From Flavobacteriales bacterium UBA974 (GTDB taxonomy: Bacteria; Bacteroidota; Bacteroidia; Flavobacteriales_D; Sanyastnellaceae): a stretch of DNA of 40,585 nt. The stretch covers positions 1 through 40,585 of the forward strand of contig DBBW01000004.1 in assembly GCA_002292405.1 (NCBI GenBank), read 5' to 3'. Shown in pieces: positions 26,017-37,480 of the stretch. The notes beneath the pieces were generated by a model that was given only the letters and a program-made list of their open reading frames with translations, did no database searches and was not told where the DNA came from. Position numbers and translations under genes: made by a program. Each line of letters starts with the position of its first letter. Within the stretch, counting starts at the first letter, position 1.

Positions 26017-26040
26017 TTGTTTTCACTCACATTACAAATA

Positions 26041-26070
26041 AAAAGGGCTTCCCAATTGGGAAGCCCTTTT
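26041..26070. terminator. Strong bidirectional terminator between the 24529 gene and rpoC
   Basis: A perfect 13-base inverted repeat (AAAAGGGCTTCCC, loop AATT, then its complement) has A-tracts on the left and T-tracts on the right, so it can stop transcription from both directions. It lies 24 bases after the plus-strand gene and 30 bases past the rpoC stop. Confidence 0.92.
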
Positions 26071-26074
26071 TATT

Positions 26075-26099
26075 TAGCTTAATTTTTATACTTAAGCTA
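26075..26099. repeat. Second inverted repeat beside the rpoC stop
   Basis: TAGCTTAA (26075-26082) and TTAAGCTA (26092-26099) are exact inverted copies around nine T-rich bases, directly after the rpoC stop codon. It may add to the neighbouring terminator or protect the 3' end of the long rpoBC transcript. Confidence 0.5.
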
Positions 26100-26100
26100 T

Positions 26101-29100
26101 CTAAACAGACTCAGCAGTTTCTTCTACAACCTCTTCATTCTTGATTCCTAAAGCAATGTCGTAATCATCTTGAGATCCCACTACGAGATTTTGGAAATCT
26201 CTCGCTCCTGTACCAGCAGGTATAAGGTGGCCTACAATTACATTTTCTTTAAGTCCAAGGAGGTGATCTTGTTTACCACTAACAGCAGCTTCATTCAATA
26301 CTTTAGTAGTCTCCTGGAAAGAAGCCGCAGATATGAATGATGTTGTCTGCAATGAAGCTCTAGTAATTCCCTGAAGTAGAGGTGTTGAAGTCGCAGGTAT
26401 AGCATCGCGAGCATCAACCAGCGTCATATCACGACGTTTTAACGAACCATTCTCATCACGTAAGCGACGAGCAGAGATCATCTGTCCTTCTTTTAACTCT
26501 TCACTATCTCCAGCATTAGAGATAACAACCATTCCGAAAATTTTATTATTCTCATTTAAGAAGTCAGATTTTTCTACGTTTTGCTTTTCTAAGAATTTAG
26601 TATCTCCTGAATCTTCTACTAACACTTTTTTCATCATCTGACGAACGATTACCTCAAAGTGCTTATCATTAATCTTCACACCTTGCAAACGATATACATC
26701 TTGAATTTCATTTACGATATACTCTTGAACAGCTGTAGGACCTTTAATATCAAGAATATCCTTAGGAGTAATTGCTCCATCAGAAAGAGGCATTCCTGCT
26801 CTAACAAAATCATTATCCTGAACAAGAATGTGTTTAGATAACGGCACCATGTACTTGTACTTATCACCAACACGTGATTCTACAATTACCTCACGGTTAC
26901 CACGCTTTATCTTACCATATGAGACTATTCCATCAACTTGAGAAACAACAGCTGGGTTAGAAGGGTTACGCGCTTCAAACAACTCTGTAACACGAGGGAG
27001 ACCTCCTGTAATATCACCAGATTTACCAGCAATACGAGGTATCTTACAAAGTATTTGGCCTAACGTTGACTTAGAACCTTCTTTAACCATAATATGAGCT
27101 CCTACAGGCAAAGAATAAGTTCTTAAGATTTCACCTTTTTTATCCTGTATAAGTATAGCTGGGTTTTTCTTCTTATCCTTGGTCTCAGTAATTACAACCT
27201 CACGGAAACCGGTCTGTTCATCTAGTTCTTCACGGAATGTAACACCTTCTTCGACATGCTCAAAATTAATTACACCAACAGCCTCACTAATAATTGCGCT
27301 ATTATAAGGATCCCATTTACAAACAGATGTGTTCTTCTTAATCTTATCACCTGAATTCACAAATAGTAATGAACCATAAGGTAGAATTGTCGTAGAATAC
27401 GCAACTCCTGTTTTAGGATCAACAACTTTAAACTCACTTGATCTAGAAACAATGACTGTCTCAATAGTTCCATCCGCATTCTTACGTTCAACAGTTCGGA
27501 GATCTTCTATCTCAGCAACACCATCAAATTTAGTAAGCAACTCATTTTCATCGGAAATTTTAGAAGCGGTACCACCAACGTGGAAAGTACGCAGAGTTAA
27601 CTGAGTACCAGGCTCACCTATGGATTGTGCAGCAATTACACCAACGGCTTCACCTTTTTGAACCAATCTTCCTGTTGCAAGGTTTCGGCCATAGCATTTA
27701 GCGCAAATTCCTTTAGGAGATTCACATGTTAAAACTGATCTGACTTCAACTTCATTTACCCCTGCATCCTCAATTGCTCGAGCAATAACAGGTGTTATTT
27801 CTTCGCCTTCATTAGCAAGGATGTCACCTGTTTCAGGATGAAGAACTTCAATAGCGGGAACACGACCGTCAATTCGATCAGCAATACCTTCAACAATTTC
27901 ATCATTCTTTCTAAGTGTAGTCACCATCACACCTCTCAGTGTGCCACAATCTTCAATAGTAACAATGACATCCTGAGCGACATCTACGAGACGTCTTGTC
28001 AAGTAACCCGCGTCAGCAGTTTTAAGAGCTGTATCCGCAAGTCCTTTACGTGCACCGTGAGTTGAAATAAAGTATTCAAGAATTGATAATCCTTCTTTAA
28101 AATTTGATAAAATTGGATTCTCAATAATATCCTGACCTCCAGTTGCAGAAGATTTCTGCGGCTTAGCCATTAGACCACGCATACCAGAAAGCTGACGAAT
28201 TTGCTCTTTAGATCCACGAGCACCAGAGTGCATCATCATGTAAATAGAGTTGAAACCTTGTTTATCTGTTTCAAGTCTATCCATAAGGATATTAGTAAGT
28301 CTAGAATTTGTGTGAGTCCATATATCAATTATTTGATTATAGCGCTCATTATTTGTGATAAGACCCATATTATAGTTCTCCATCACTTCAGCAACTTCAG
28401 ATGTAGCTTTTGTAACTAGTTTTTCTTTCTCAGGTGGTATAATAACATCATTTAAGTTAAATGACAGTCCACCTTTAAAAGCCATGTAGAACCCTAACTC
28501 TTTAATATCATCAAGGAATTTAGCTGTTCTAGCAACACCAACAACTTCAAGTACTCTAGCTATAATATCTCTTAATGACTTTTTAGTTAGAAGTTCATTA
28601 ATGTATCCTGCTTCCTTAGGAACATGTTCATTAAAAAGCACACGACCACAAGTAGTTTCAACGATAGAAGAATCACCATTAATATCAATGAAACGCATCT
28701 TGATTGATGCGTGAAGGTCTAGCTTACCTTCTTGATACATAATACTCACTTCTTCTGGAGAATAGCACAATGTTCCCTCCCCTTTAACAGGCCATTCAGG
28801 AGTACTCTTACGTTCCTTAGTGATGTAGTATAATCCCAATACCATATCTTGAGAAGGAACAGTAATAGGAGCGCCATTAGCAGGGTTTAAAATATTATGT
28901 GACGCAAGCATCAATAACTGAGCCTCTAGAACAGCGGCGTGACCCAGGGGTAAGTGAACCGCCATTTGGTCACCATCGAAATCGGCGTTAAACGCTGTAC
29001 ACGCCAGAGGGTGTAGTTGAATTGCTTTACCTTCAATTAGTTTAGGCTGGAAGGCCTGAATACCAAGTCTGTGAAGTGTCGGAGCCCGATTTAATAATAC

Positions 29101-30414
29101 TGGATGTCCTTTTAAAACGTTTTCTAATATATCCCAAACTATAGCCTCTTTTGCATCAACAATCTTCTTTGCAGATTTAACCGTCTTTACAATTCCACGC
29201 TCAAGCATTTTGCGAATAATAAACGGCTTATATAATTCTGCCGCCATATGCTTAGGCATACCACATTCGTGCATCTTGAGTGTAGGACCAACTACAATAA
29301 CAGAACGTGCAGAATAATCAACACGTTTTCCTAAAAGATTCTGACGGAAACGACCTTGTTTTCCTTTTAAGCTATCGCTTAATGACTTTAGTGGGCGATT
29401 GCTTTCAGTTTTAACAGCACTTGACTTACGACTATTATCGAAAAGACTATCAACTGCTTCTTGAAGCATACGCTTCTCATTACGAAGAATTACCTCAGGA
29501 GCTTTAATTTCAACAAGTCGCTTTAAACGATTGTTTCTAATGATGACACGACGGTAAAGGTCATTTAAATCTGAAGTTGCAAAACGACCACCATCAAGAG
29601 GAACAAGTGGACGAAGCTCAGGTGGTATTACCGGAACAACTTTAACAATCATCCACTCAGGACGATTTTCAATTCTCTTATGAGAATCTTTCATGTTTTC
29701 AACAACCTGAAGACGCTTTAAAGCCTCACTTTTTCGTTGTTGTGATGTCTCTGTGTCAGCAGCGTGTCTAAGTTTATAAGAAAGCCCGTCTAAATCTAAA
29801 TTAGCCAGAAGGTCGTGAACTGCTTCAGCTCCCATCTTAGCAACGAACTTATTTGGATCCTTATCTTCTAAATACTGATTCTCTTTAGGTAGAGTATCAA
29901 GAACATCAAAGTACTCATCTTCTGATAAGAAATCATTAATTTGTAAATCTTCTCCTTCTGCATTTTTTGCAGTACCAGGATTAATTACAGCATAACGCTC
30001 GTAATATATAATTTGATCTAACTTCTTAGATGGTAACCCTAAAAGGTACCCTATTTTATTAGGTAAACTTTTAAAATACCAAATATGCGCAACAGGTACC
30101 ACAAGCGATATGTGACCCATTCTTTCTCTTCTGACTTTTTTCTCAGTTACCTCAACACCACAGCGATCACAAACAATACCCTTATAACGGATACGCTTAT
30201 ACTTACCACAGTGACATTCGAAATCCTTAACTGGGCCAAATATCTTCTCGCAAAACAATCCATCGCGTTCGGGCTTATAAGTCCTGTAGTTAATTGTCTC
30301 AGGCTTGAGCACTTCACCTTCTGAGTCTTCAAGAATTTTTTCAGGCGATGATAACGATATCGTTATCGTCGAAAAATCGCCCGAGTTATGTTGGGGGGTC
30401 TTTTGTTGGAACAT
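26101..30414 (-). CDS. rpoC: DNA-directed RNA polymerase subunit beta'
   Basis: This 1437-residue subunit forms the active centre of RNA polymerase. The N-terminal zinc ligands are C67, C69, C82 and C85 ([11 protein letters not shown] to VCDRCGVEV). The catalytic [12 protein letters not shown] motif begins at residue 476, with magnesium-binding D478, D480 and D482. The second zinc site is [16 protein letters not shown], and the trigger-loop region [19 protein letters not shown] is intact. Length is typical for Bacteroidota. It starts 22 bases after rpoB. Codons 15-23 contain an 18-base perfect DNA palindrome. Confidence 0.98.
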   Translation of the reverse strand: MFQQKTPQHNSGDFSTITISLSSPEKILEDSEGEVLKPETINYRTYKPERDGLFCEKIFGPVKDFECHCGKYKRIRYKGIVCDRCGVEVTEKKVRRERMGHISLVVPVAHIWYFKSLPNKIGYLLGLPSKKLDQIIYYERYAVINPGTAKNAEGEDLQINDFLSEDEYFDVLDTLPKENQYLEDKDPNKFVAKMGAEAVHDLLANLDLDGLSYKLRHAADTETSQQRKSEALKRLQVVENMKDSHKRIENRPEWMIVKVVPVIPPELRPLVPLDGGRFATSDLNDLYRRVIIRNNRLKRLVEIKAPEVILRNEKRMLQEAVDSLFDNSRKSSAVKTESNRPLKSLSDSLKGKQGRFRQNLLGKRVDYSARSVIVVGPTLKMHECGMPKHMAAELYKPFIIRKMLERGIVKTVKSAKKIVDAKEAIVWDILENVLKGHPVLLNRAPTLHRLGIQAFQPKLIEGKAIQLHPLACTAFNADFDGDQMAVHLPLGHAAVLEAQLLMLASHNILNPANGAPITVPSQDMVLGLYYITKERKSTPEWPVKGEGTLCYSPEEVSIMYQEGKLDLHASIKMRFIDINGDSSIVETTCGRVLFNEHVPKEAGYINELLTKKSLRDIIARVLEVVGVARTAKFLDDIKELGFYMAFKGGLSFNLNDVIIPPEKEKLVTKATSEVAEVMENYNMGLITNNERYNQIIDIWTHTNSRLTNILMDRLETDKQGFNSIYMMMHSGARGSKEQIRQLSGMRGLMAKPQKSSATGGQDIIENPILSNFKEGLSILEYFISTHGARKGLADTALKTADAGYLTRRLVDVAQDVIVTIEDCGTLRGVMVTTLRKNDEIVEGIADRIDGRVPAIEVLHPETGDILANEGEEITPVIARAIEDAGVNEVEVRSVLTCESPKGICAKCYGRNLATGRLVQKGEAVGVIAAQSIGEPGTQLTLRTFHVGGTASKISDENELLTKFDGVAEIEDLRTVERKNADGTIETVIVSRSSEFKVVDPKTGVAYSTTILPYGSLLFVNSGDKIKKNTSVCKWDPYNSAIISEAVGVINFEHVEEGVTFREELDEQTGFREVVITETKDKKKNPAILIQDKKGEILRTYSLPVGAHIMVKEGSKSTLGQILCKIPRIAGKSGDITGGLPRVTELFEARNPSNPAVVSQVDGIVSYGKIKRGNREVIVESRVGDKYKYMVPLSKHILVQDNDFVRAGMPLSDGAITPKDILDIKGPTAVQEYIVNEIQDVYRLQGVKINDKHFEVIVRQMMKKVLVEDSGDTKFLEKQNVEKSDFLNENNKIFGMVVISNAGDSEELKEGQMISARRLRDENGSLKRRDMTLVDARDAIPATSTPLLQGITRASLQTTSFISAASFQETTKVLNEAAVSGKQDHLLGLKENVIVGHLIPAGTGARDFQNLVVGSQDDYDIALGIKNEEVVEETAESV
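30350..30367. repeat. 18-base perfect palindrome inside the 5' end of rpoC
   Basis: GATAACGATATCGTTATC is its own reverse complement and encodes part of the STITISLSS segment. It lies about 50 bases inside the coding sequence. It could fold at the RNA level close to the start or be a protein-binding site, or may be chance. Confidence 0.6.
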
Positions 30415-30436
30415 TTTAAGTTATCGATTCGGGTTA

Positions 30437-33400
30437 TTAATCTAGCGAAATACTAAGTCCGAGTCCTTTTAGCTCGTGCATAAGTACATTAAATGATTCC
30501 GGTATTCCCGGTTTAGGCATAACATCTCCTTTTACAATAGCTTCGTATGCTTTTGCTCTTCCGACAACATCGTCAGACTTTACAGTTAGAATCTCTTGTA
30601 AAATATTAGCAGCTCCAAACGCCTCTAGCGCCCAGACTTCCATCTCTCCAAAACGCTGACCACCAAACTGAGCTTTACCACCCAATGGTTGTTGTGTAAT
30701 TAGAGAGTACGGTCCGATAGAACGCGCATGCATTTTATCATCGACCATATGGCTAAGCTTGATCATGTAAATGACACCAACTGTTGCTGGCTGATCAAAT
30801 CTATCACCGGTTCCACCATCATATAGATGTGTTACTCCACATTCAGGGACTCCAGCCTCATTGGTCAGTTCTGTAATCTCATCAAGAGTAGCACCATCAA
30901 AAATAGGAGTTGAGAATTTCAATCCTAGATTTTGTCCTGCCCATCCTAAAACTGTTTCATAAATCTGTCCTAGGTTCATACGTGATGGTACACCAAGCGG
31001 ATTCAAAACGATATCTACAGGCGAGCCATCATCTAAGAATGGCATATCTTCTTGACGGACTATTCTAGCAACGATCCCTTTGTTACCGTGTCTCCCAGCC
31101 ATCTTATCACCAACTTTCAACTTACGTTTTTTCGCAACGTATATCTTAGCTAATTTGACAATACCATTAGGCAGTTCATCACCTACAGTTACTTGGAATT
31201 TCTTTCGCTTATAAGCACCTAGCAAATCATTGTATTTCATGGTGTAATTGTGTACCACTCTATTTACAAGATCACTAATCTCATCATCTCTTACCCAAGA
31301 CTCAGAGTTAATAATTAAGAAATCTAAGCTTAATAGTATTTTCTGAGTAAACTTTATTCCTTTCTTTACTTGCTCTTCCTTGTAGTAATTGAAAACTCCC
31401 TGACTAACCTTTCCGGCAACCAGCTTCATAAGCTTATCAACCAAAATTTTCTTTAGTATAGCAGCTTCTCTATCAAATTCTATATCAATAGTCTCTATAG
31501 TTGCTTTATCTGCAGCTTTAGCTTTTCTGTCCTTTACAGCTCTACTAAATAATTTTTTATCAATAACAACTCCTTGGCTTGAAGGAGGCATTTTTAAAGA
31601 AGCATCCTTTACATCTCCAGCTTTATCACCGAAGATAGCACGCAATAACTTCTCTTCTGGACTTGGGTCTGATTCTCCTTTAGGTGTAATTTTACCAATT
31701 AGAATATCTCCCCCTTTAACATTTGCGCCAATACGAATAAGTCCATTTTCATCAAGGTTAGCAGTTGCCTCCTCGCTTACATTTGGAATGTCATTTGTTA
31801 ATTCTTCCAGACCTCTCTTTGTATCTCGAACTTCAAGAGTATATTCGTCAACGTGTAATGAAGTAAAAACATCTTCTCTTACAACTCGTTCAGAAATCAC
31901 AATAGCATCCTCAAAGTTGTACCCCTGCCAAGGCATGAATGCCACTTTCATGTTTTGCCCTAAAGCAAGCTCTCCATTTTGAGTACTATACCCTTCAACT
32001 AATATTTGACCTTTCGTAACCTTATCCCCCTTAACAACTAGCGGTCTAAGGTTCATACAAGTACCTTGGTTAGTTCTCTGGAATTTTATGAGATTATATA
32101 TTTTCAAATCATCGTCAAATGAAACAAGCTTATCGCTTTCATCCATTTTATGACGTATATTAATAACGTCTGAATCTACATATTCAACCAGACCATCAGC
32201 ATCAGCTCGCATTAAAATTCTTGAATCTCTTGCTACTGCAGACTCAACACCTGTTCCAACAATAGGTGAATCAGGAATCATTAATGGAACTGCTTGTCTC
32301 ATCATATTTGATCCCATCAGAGCACGGTTAGCGTCATCATGTTCTAAGAATGGAATCAATGAAGCGGCAATTGATGCAATCTGATTTGGTGCTACATCCA
32401 TATACTCAAGCTCTTTAGGCGAGACTAACGGGAAATCACCTTGGTGTCTAGATTTTATTAATTTATCAGAGAATTTACCTACGGAATCAATATTCGCATT
32501 CGCTTGGGCAATGATCGATTGAGCTTCATCTTCAGCTGAAAGATAAACGACATCTTCAGACGTAATTGAAGCAACACCATCAAGTACCTTCCTATAAGGT
32601 GTTTCAATAAATCCTAAGCGATTCACTTTAGCATACACACACAAAGAACTTATAAGACCAATGTTTGGTCCCTCAGGTGTTTCAATTGTGCAAAGTCGCC
32701 CATAGTGAGTATAGTGAACATCACGAACCTCAAAACCCGCACGTTCACGAGATAGACCACCAGGCCCAAGTGCAGAAATACGACGCTTGTGTGTAACCTC
32801 ACTAAGTGGATTAGTTTGGTCCATAAACTGAGACAATTGATTGGTTCCGAAGAAACTATTTATCACAGAACTTAATGTCTTAGCGTTAATCAAATCCGTT
32901 GGTGTGAAAACTTCGTTATCTCTAACGTTCATACGCTCACGAATTGTTCTGGCCATACGAGCTAAGCCTACACCAAATTGCGAATAAAGTTGCTCCCCAA
33001 CAGTACGAACTCGTCTGTTACTTAAGTGATCAATATCATCCACATCAGTATTAGAGTTAACAAGATCTATTAAATACTTAATGATTAATAGAATATCTTC
33101 TTTTGTTAAAGTTCTGCTAACTTCATCATCAGAAATACCAAGTTTTCTGTTTATTCTGAAACGACCTACCTCTCCAAGGTCATAACGCATTTCTGAGAAG
33201 AATAATTTATCAATCACACCTCTAGCTGTCTCTAAATCTGGCGGTTCAGCATTACGAAGTTGGCGATAAATATATTCTACAGCTTCTTTCTCAGAATTAG
33301 AACTATCTTTTTGAAGTGTATTATAGATAATCGCATAATCAGCCTGATTAATACTTGCTTTATGAAGAATAATGGTTTTAGTTCCACTTTCCATAATTAA

Positions 33401-34258
33401 AGCAACATGTTCTTTCTCAAGAATTGTTTCTCTATCAAGAATGACTTCGTTTCTTTCGATTGATACTACTTCTCCGGTATCCTCATCTACGAAATCTTCT
33501 ACCCAAACCTTCAGAACTCTAGCTGCTAATTTCCTGCCTACGACTCTTTTTAAGGCAGCTCTACTAACTTTAATTTCATCAGCAAGGTCAAAAATACCGA
33601 GAATATCTTTATCCGTTTCGTAACCAATACTTCGTAAAAGAGTTGTAACAGGTAATTTCTTTTTACGATCAATGTATGCATACATAACCCCATTAATGTC
33701 AGTTGCAAACTCAATCCAAGATCCTTTAAACGGAATAATTCTAGCAGAGTATAATTTTGTACCATTTGCATGGCGACTCTGACCAAAGAATACTCCAGGA
33801 GATCTATGTAATTGATTTACAATAACACGTTCAGCACCATTCACCACGAAGGATCCTTGTGGTGTCATATAGGGGATGGTACCCAAATAAACATCTTGTA
33901 CGATTGTTTCAAAATCCTCGTGCTCAGGATCTGTACAATACAGTTTTAATTTTGCTTTTAAAGGCACACTATGTGTAAGACCTCTATCAATGCATTCTTC
34001 TACGCTATAGCGAGGAGGATCAATAAAGTAATCAAGGAATTCAAGAACGAACTGGTTCCGCGTATCAGTGATAGGGAAGTTTTCGCTGAAAACCTTAAAA
34101 AGTCCTTCAGAATCACGATTCTCAGGTTTCGTTTCTAATTGAAAGAATTCCTGGAAAGAGCGAAGCTGGATGTCAAGAAAATCAGGATGCTCAAGTGGTA
34201 ATGCCACAGAAGCAAAGCTTTTCCGGATAGCGATAGGGTGGGTTTTGACCAAAGACAT
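30437..34258 (-). CDS. rpoB: DNA-directed RNA polymerase subunit beta
   Basis: This 1273-residue subunit pairs with beta' in the core enzyme. The rifampicin region is intact: [31 protein letters not shown] in two overlapping motifs, then [23 protein letters not shown]. Near the C-terminus are [36 protein letters not shown] and the end GLSISLD. No insertion or frameshift is seen. The residues at the usual rifampicin-resistance positions (Q, D, H and S of that segment) look wild type. It follows rplL after 140 bases that hold an attenuator-like hairpin and a possible internal promoter. Confidence 0.98.
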   Translation of the reverse strand: MSLVKTHPIAIRKSFASVALPLEHPDFLDIQLRSFQEFFQLETKPENRDSEGLFKVFSENFPITDTRNQFVLEFLDYFIDPPRYSVEECIDRGLTHSVPLKAKLKLYCTDPEHEDFETIVQDVYLGTIPYMTPQGSFVVNGAERVIVNQLHRSPGVFFGQSRHANGTKLYSARIIPFKGSWIEFATDINGVMYAYIDRKKKLPVTTLLRSIGYETDKDILGIFDLADEIKVSRAALKRVVGRKLAARVLKVWVEDFVDEDTGEVVSIERNEVILDRETILEKEHVALIMESGTKTIILHKASINQADYAIIYNTLQKDSSNSEKEAVEYIYRQLRNAEPPDLETARGVIDKLFFSEMRYDLGEVGRFRINRKLGISDDEVSRTLTKEDILLIIKYLIDLVNSNTDVDDIDHLSNRRVRTVGEQLYSQFGVGLARMARTIRERMNVRDNEVFTPTDLINAKTLSSVINSFFGTNQLSQFMDQTNPLSEVTHKRRISALGPGGLSRERAGFEVRDVHYTHYGRLCTIETPEGPNIGLISSLCVYAKVNRLGFIETPYRKVLDGVASITSEDVVYLSAEDEAQSIIAQANANIDSVGKFSDKLIKSRHQGDFPLVSPKELEYMDVAPNQIASIAASLIPFLEHDDANRALMGSNMMRQAVPLMIPDSPIVGTGVESAVARDSRILMRADADGLVEYVDSDVINIRHKMDESDKLVSFDDDLKIYNLIKFQRTNQGTCMNLRPLVVKGDKVTKGQILVEGYSTQNGELALGQNMKVAFMPWQGYNFEDAIVISERVVREDVFTSLHVDEYTLEVRDTKRGLEELTNDIPNVSEEATANLDENGLIRIGANVKGGDILIGKITPKGESDPSPEEKLLRAIFGDKAGDVKDASLKMPPSSQGVVIDKKLFSRAVKDRKAKAADKATIETIDIEFDREAAILKKILVDKLMKLVAGKVSQGVFNYYKEEQVKKGIKFTQKILLSLDFLIINSESWVRDDEISDLVNRVVHNYTMKYNDLLGAYKRKKFQVTVGDELPNGIVKLAKIYVAKKRKLKVGDKMAGRHGNKGIVARIVRQEDMPFLDDGSPVDIVLNPLGVPSRMNLGQIYETVLGWAGQNLGLKFSTPIFDGATLDEITELTNEAGVPECGVTHLYDGGTGDRFDQPATVGVIYMIKLSHMVDDKMHARSIGPYSLITQQPLGGKAQFGGQRFGEMEVWALEAFGAANILQEILTVKSDDVVGRAKAYEAIVKGDVMPKPGIPESFNVLMHELKGLGLSISLD

Positions 34259-34306
34259 GGAGGGGGGTCAACTTAATTCAGACTACAACAATACAGGTAC
34301 CTAAGC

Positions 34307-34337
34307 CAAATTATATGCAATGCATAATATAGGCAAA
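34307..34337 (-). promoter_or_regulatory. Possible internal promoter before rpoB
   Basis: On the minus strand TTTG (34334-34337) is followed after 18 bases by TATAATTTG (34307-34315), which resembles TAnnTTTG with one extra base. The leader to the rpoB ATG would be about 48 bases. A 6+1+6 inverted repeat (TATGCA, A, TGCATA at 34314-34326) lies in the spacer. Confidence 0.35.
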
Positions 34338-34346
34338 AACGATTTA

Positions 34347-34371
34347 AGGGCGGAGACCTGCTCTCCGCCCT
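34347..34371 (-). terminator. Attenuator-like hairpin between rplL and rpoB
   Basis: A GC-rich 10-base stem (34347-34356 with 34362-34371) is followed on the minus strand by TAAATCGTTTTTGCC. The short T run is offset from the stem, so partial termination is likelier than full. It sits 27 bases past the rplL stop, where many bacteria reduce rpoBC expression relative to the ribosomal genes. Confidence 0.7.
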
Positions 34372-34398
34372 AAACCTTTATCAGTCAGTGTTGTGCTA

Positions 34399-34776
34399 TT
34401 ACTTAAGCTCAACCTCTGCTCCTGCTTCTTCGAGTTGAGTCTTAAGACCTTCAGCCTCGTCCTTAGGAATTCCTTCCTTGATAGGAGCTGGTGCAGAGTC
34501 TACTATGCCTTTAGCTTCCTTAAGCCCTAAGCCAGTAAGCTCTTTAACTAGTTTAACAACAGCTAGCTTAGATCCACCAGCAGCTTTGAGAATAACGTCA
34601 AATTCAGACTTCTCATCACCACCACTTTCACCACCGCCAGCAGCGGGTCCTGCAACTGCAACTGCAGCAGCAGCTGGTTCGATACCGTGATCATCCTTTA
34701 GGATAGTCGCAAGTTCGTTTACTTCTTTAACAGATAAGTTAACGAGCTCTTCGGCCATAACTTTTAAATCAGCCAT
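34399..34776 (-). CDS. rplL: Ribosomal protein L7/L12
   Basis: This 125-residue stalk protein recruits translation GTPases to the ribosome. It has a short N-terminal dimerisation helix region, an alanine/glycine-rich hinge ([17 protein letters not shown]) and the conserved C-terminal domain [21 protein letters not shown] through [13 protein letters not shown]. It lies between rplJ and rpoB and is probably translated in several copies per L10. Confidence 0.98.
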   Translation of the reverse strand: MADLKVMAEELVNLSVKEVNELATILKDDHGIEPAAAAVAVAGPAAGGGESGGDEKSEFDVILKAAGGSKLAVVKLVKELTGLGLKEAKGIVDSAPAPIKEGIPKDEAEGLKTQLEEAGAEVELK

Positions 34777-34820
34777 ATTAATTGTATTGATAGGTTTTCA
34801 TATAATTTATTTTGTCAAGC

Positions 34821-35342
34821 TCAGCCACGATTTTCGAGCGCCTTGACAAGACCAGAGATGGTGTTTCCACCAGATTGTAAAGCTCCAACAACATTCTTCA
34901 TCGGAGATTGTAGCAATGCTACAATATCTGCAATGAGTTCGTCTTTTGACTTGATTGCTGTAAGTGCCTCTATTTGATCGTCACCGATGTAACAAGCTTC
35001 TTCAACATATGCAGCTTTTAGAACTGGAATGTCGTGTTTCTTACGAAAATCTTTAAGCAATTTAGCTGGTTCATTACCAACATTACCAAAAAGAAGCGCA
35101 GTTTGACCAGATAAAACTTCATACAGGTCACTGTAATCTGTTCCTTCTGTTTCATCCATTGCTTTACGTAGAAGCGTGTTTTTAACAATTTTCATACGAA
35201 CATCCTTCTTAAAGCAAGCTCTACGGAAATCAGTTGTGTCTTCCGCATTCAGCCCTGAGGCATCAGTAAGATAGACAACACTATTGTCCGATAACAATTG
35301 CTTAATCTCGATGATCTGTAAATCTTTTTTATCGCGTGTCAT
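34821..35342 (-). CDS. rplJ: Ribosomal protein L10
   Basis: L10 anchors L7/L12 dimers to 23S rRNA. This 173-residue protein has the N-terminal rRNA-binding domain (VYLTDASGLNAEDTTDFR, MKIVKNTLLRKAMDE) and a C-terminal helix for L7/L12 binding (MKNVVGALQSGGNTISGLVKAL). The gap to rplA is only 19 bases, so the long L10-binding leader known in enterobacteria cannot lie there. Confidence 0.97.
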   Translation of the reverse strand: MTRDKKDLQIIEIKQLLSDNSVVYLTDASGLNAEDTTDFRRACFKKDVRMKIVKNTLLRKAMDETEGTDYSDLYEVLSGQTALLFGNVGNEPAKLLKDFRKKHDIPVLKAAYVEEACYIGDDQIEALTAIKSKDELIADIVALLQSPMKNVVGALQSGGNTISGLVKALENRG

Positions 35343-35361
35343 ATTTGATACGTTTTAGTGA

Positions 35362-36054
35362 TTAAACCAACGATTTAAAATCGATTCGTATACCAGGTCC
35401 CATAGTAGAGCTCAAAATGATACTCTTAATATAAGATCCTTTTGCAGATGCAGGCTTTAACTTAATGAGTGTTGCTATAAGTTCTTTTGCATTCTCTTCA
35501 ATCTTATCAGCCTCAAAAGAGACCTTACCTACTGAAGCATGAATAATACCAAACTTATCAACTTTAAAGTCAATCTTACCTGCTTTTACATCTGTAACAG
35601 CCTTAGCCAAATCCATAGTTACTGTACCCGACTTAGGGTTAGGCATTAGTCCACGAGGTCCGAGAACTCGGCCTAGTGCACCTACTTTACCCATAACTTG
35701 GGGAGTGGTAATAATTACATCCACATCGGTCCATCCCCCCTTAATCTTCGTCACATACTCGTCGAGTCCAACGTAATCAGCTCCAGCATCTAGTGCCTCC
35801 TGATCTTTGTCAGGGGGGCACAGTACTAAAACTTTAACATCTTTTCCTGTTCCATGAGGTAAGGAAACGGTGCCACGAACCATTTGGTTCGCTTTACGCG
35901 GGTCTACAGCGAGACGCACGGCAAGGTCTACCGAGGAATCGAATTTCGTCGTTGAGCATTCCTTCACAAGTGAAGATGCTTTATCAAGCGTATAAGGCTT
36001 TTCGGCGTCGAATTTCTCGGCAACCGCCTTCTGGTTCTTTGTTAATCGTCCCAT
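35362..36054 (-). CDS. rplA: Ribosomal protein L1
   Basis: L1 forms the mobile stalk next to the E site. This 230-residue protein has [19 protein letters not shown] at the start, [36 protein letters not shown] (the conserved RNA-contact region) and [11 protein letters not shown] near the end. It follows rplK after 18 bases; in other bacteria L1 represses its own operon through a site near rplK. Confidence 0.98.
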   Translation of the reverse strand: MGRLTKNQKAVAEKFDAEKPYTLDKASSLVKECSTTKFDSSVDLAVRLAVDPRKANQMVRGTVSLPHGTGKDVKVLVLCPPDKDQEALDAGADYVGLDEYVTKIKGGWTDVDVIITTPQVMGKVGALGRVLGPRGLMPNPKSGTVTMDLAKAVTDVKAGKIDFKVDKFGIIHASVGKVSFEADKIEENAKELIATLIKLKPASAKGSYIKSIILSSTMGPGIRIDFKSLV

Positions 36055-36072
36055 GTTTGTGCGGTTAGTGAC

Positions 36073-36510
36073 TTAAGAAGGAAATTTACCAGTGACATTA
36101 ATACCCATACTTCTTGCTGTTCCTGCTACCACTTTCATGGCAGACTCAATGGAAAAGCAATTAAGATCGGGCATTTTGTCTTCTGCAATTGCGCGGACCT
36201 GGTCCCAGTTAACACGTCCTACCTTAACTCTATTTGATTCAGGAGAACCACTTTTGAGATTTGCTGCCTCCAATAATTGGACGGCTGCAGGTGGGGTCTT
36301 AATGACAAAGTCAAAAGACTTGTCCTTATAGACTGTGATAACTGCAGGTAGAACTTTCCCAGCCTTATCTTGGGTTCTTGCATTAAATTGCTTGCAAAAC
36401 TCCATGATATTCACTCCCTTCGCACCTAAAGCAGGTCCGACTGGGGGTGCAGGGTTGGCTGCTCCACCGCGTATTTGCAGCTTTATTAATCCAGCTACTT
36501 CTTTCGCCAT
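36073..36510 (-). CDS. rplK: Ribosomal protein L11
   Basis: L11 supports the GTPase-associated centre and the stringent response. This 145-residue protein shows [21 protein letters not shown] (split by family as QIRGG and [10 protein letters not shown]), the N-terminal proline-rich binding site, and the C-terminal rRNA-binding segment ending [15 protein letters not shown]. The 89-base gap to nusG holds a TA repeat just before the ATG and a 12-base palindrome. Confidence 0.98.
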   Translation of the reverse strand: MAKEVAGLIKLQIRGGAANPAPPVGPALGAKGVNIMEFCKQFNARTQDKAGKVLPAVITVYKDKSFDFVIKTPPAAVQLLEAANLKSGSPESNRVKVGRVNWDQVRAIAEDKMPDLNCFSIESAMKVVAGTARSMGINVTGKFPS

Positions 36511-36541
36511 TTTGTATATATATATAATGAACAGTCATGAG

Positions 36542-36553
36542 ATTCGCGCGAAT
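36542..36553. repeat. 12-base palindrome in the nusG-rplK leader
   Basis: ATTCGCGCGAAT is its own reverse complement and lies 32 bases before the rplK start. The region is the natural place for an autoregulatory site, but no known L1- or L11-binding structure is recognised. A (TA)n run lies at about 36514-36527. Confidence 0.4.
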
Positions 36554-36599
36554 GGGAAGCATTCAAGGGACATGCGAACGACTCTAACTGTCTGCTCCG

Positions 36600-37160
36600 T
36601 TAATTATCTTTTTCTACTTGGAGATAGCCTAGCTCAACAGGTGTCTTACGCCCGAAAATCTTGACCATAACCTTAAGTTTCTTTTTATCTTCGTTAACTT
36701 CCTCGATATTACCATGAAATCCGTTAAATGGACCATCAGTAACTTTAACGAGTTCACCAACTTTATATGGAATGTTAATCTCTTCCTCAGCTTCAGCCAT
36801 TTCATCAACCACACCAAGAATGCGATTAACTTCATTTTGACGAATAGGCATTGGATCTCCACGCTTTTCAGCGCCTAAAAATCCAATAACATTTGTTACA
36901 TTTTTTACCAAGTGAGGTATTTCACCTACCAATGCCGCTTCTATATAAACATATCCAGGAAACAAATTCTTTTCCTTAGAAATCTTCTTGCCGTTACGTA
37001 TTTGAAACACTTTTTCGATTGGAATCAAAACTTGGCCTACGTAGTCCTGTAAACCAGCAGCAGAAACCTCTGTTTCAATAGTTTCTTTAACTCGTTTTTC
37101 CTGACCACTTACGGCTCGGACTACATACCATTTTTTTTCTATTTCACTCATAGTTGACAT
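36600..37160 (-). CDS. nusG: Transcription termination/antitermination factor NusG
   Basis: NusG binds RNA polymerase and couples it to ribosomes or Rho. This protein of up to 186 residues has the N-terminal NGN domain (KKWYVVRAVSGQEKRVKETI, FPGYVYIEA) and a C-terminal KOW motif (VKVTDGPFNGFHGNIEEV). The start is either the ATG at 37160 or, more in line with the family, at 37151 (MSEIEKKWYVV). secE ends a few bases upstream. Confidence 0.97.
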   Translation of the reverse strand: MSTMSEIEKKWYVVRAVSGQEKRVKETIETEVSAAGLQDYVGQVLIPIEKVFQIRNGKKISKEKNLFPGYVYIEAALVGEIPHLVKNVTNVIGFLGAEKRGDPMPIRQNEVNRILGVVDEMAEAEEEINIPYKVGELVKVTDGPFNGFHGNIEEVNEDKKKLKVMVKIFGRKTPVELGYLQVEKDN

Positions 37161-37166
37161 GTATTC

Positions 37167-37385
37167 TTAGAATAAGTCATATAAGTTTCCAACAACGCCT
37201 TTCCAAACAGAGTCAGAAGAATTGACCCCAAATGACCAATCCATTACAAATACAGCACCTGCAATAATTAAAGATGAAACAAACACAAGAACTGATGACT
37301 CTTGGAGTGCTTTCCATGTAGGCCAAGTAACTCTCGTTATAAGCTCTGTATAAGACTCTTTAATGTAATTCGTTATTTGTGACAT
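37167..37385 (-). CDS. secE: Protein translocase subunit SecE
   Basis: SecE is the small clamp subunit of the SecYEG channel. The 72-residue product starts MSQITNYIKESYTEL and has the amphipathic motif TRVTWPTWKAL, then one membrane helix (about residues 30-51, SSVLVFVSSLIIAGAVFVMDW). The frame extends upstream to 37430, but that part is the tRNA-Trp gene in translation, so the ATG at 37385 is chosen. It lies between tRNA-Trp and nusG. Confidence 0.95.
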   Translation of the reverse strand: MSQITNYIKESYTELITRVTWPTWKALQESSVLVFVSSLIIAGAVFVMDWSFGVNSSDSVWKGVVGNLYDLF

Positions 37386-37399
37386 TGTTTCTTGTTTTG

Positions 37400-37472
37400 C
37401 ACGGGCGGTAGGACTCGAACCTACAACCAATGGTTTTGGAGACCACTACTCTGCCAATTGAGCTACGCCCGT
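37400..37472 (-). tRNA. tRNA-Trp (CCA)
   Basis: The acceptor arms ACGGGCG and CGCCCGT pair fully, with discriminator G. D arm GCTCAATTGGCAGAG, anticodon loop with CCA, and T arm GTAGG-TTCGAGT-CCTAC are complete. The 3' CCA is not encoded. It sits between tuf and secE. Confidence 0.97.
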
Positions 37473-37480
37473 AGATAGAT

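Noticed and set aside
30437..34258. Rifampicin-resistance change in rpoB
   Set aside because: The residues at the usual sites look wild type.
37386..37430. N-terminal extension of secE
   Set aside because: It translates the 3' half of tRNA-Trp; the family start is the ATG at 37385.
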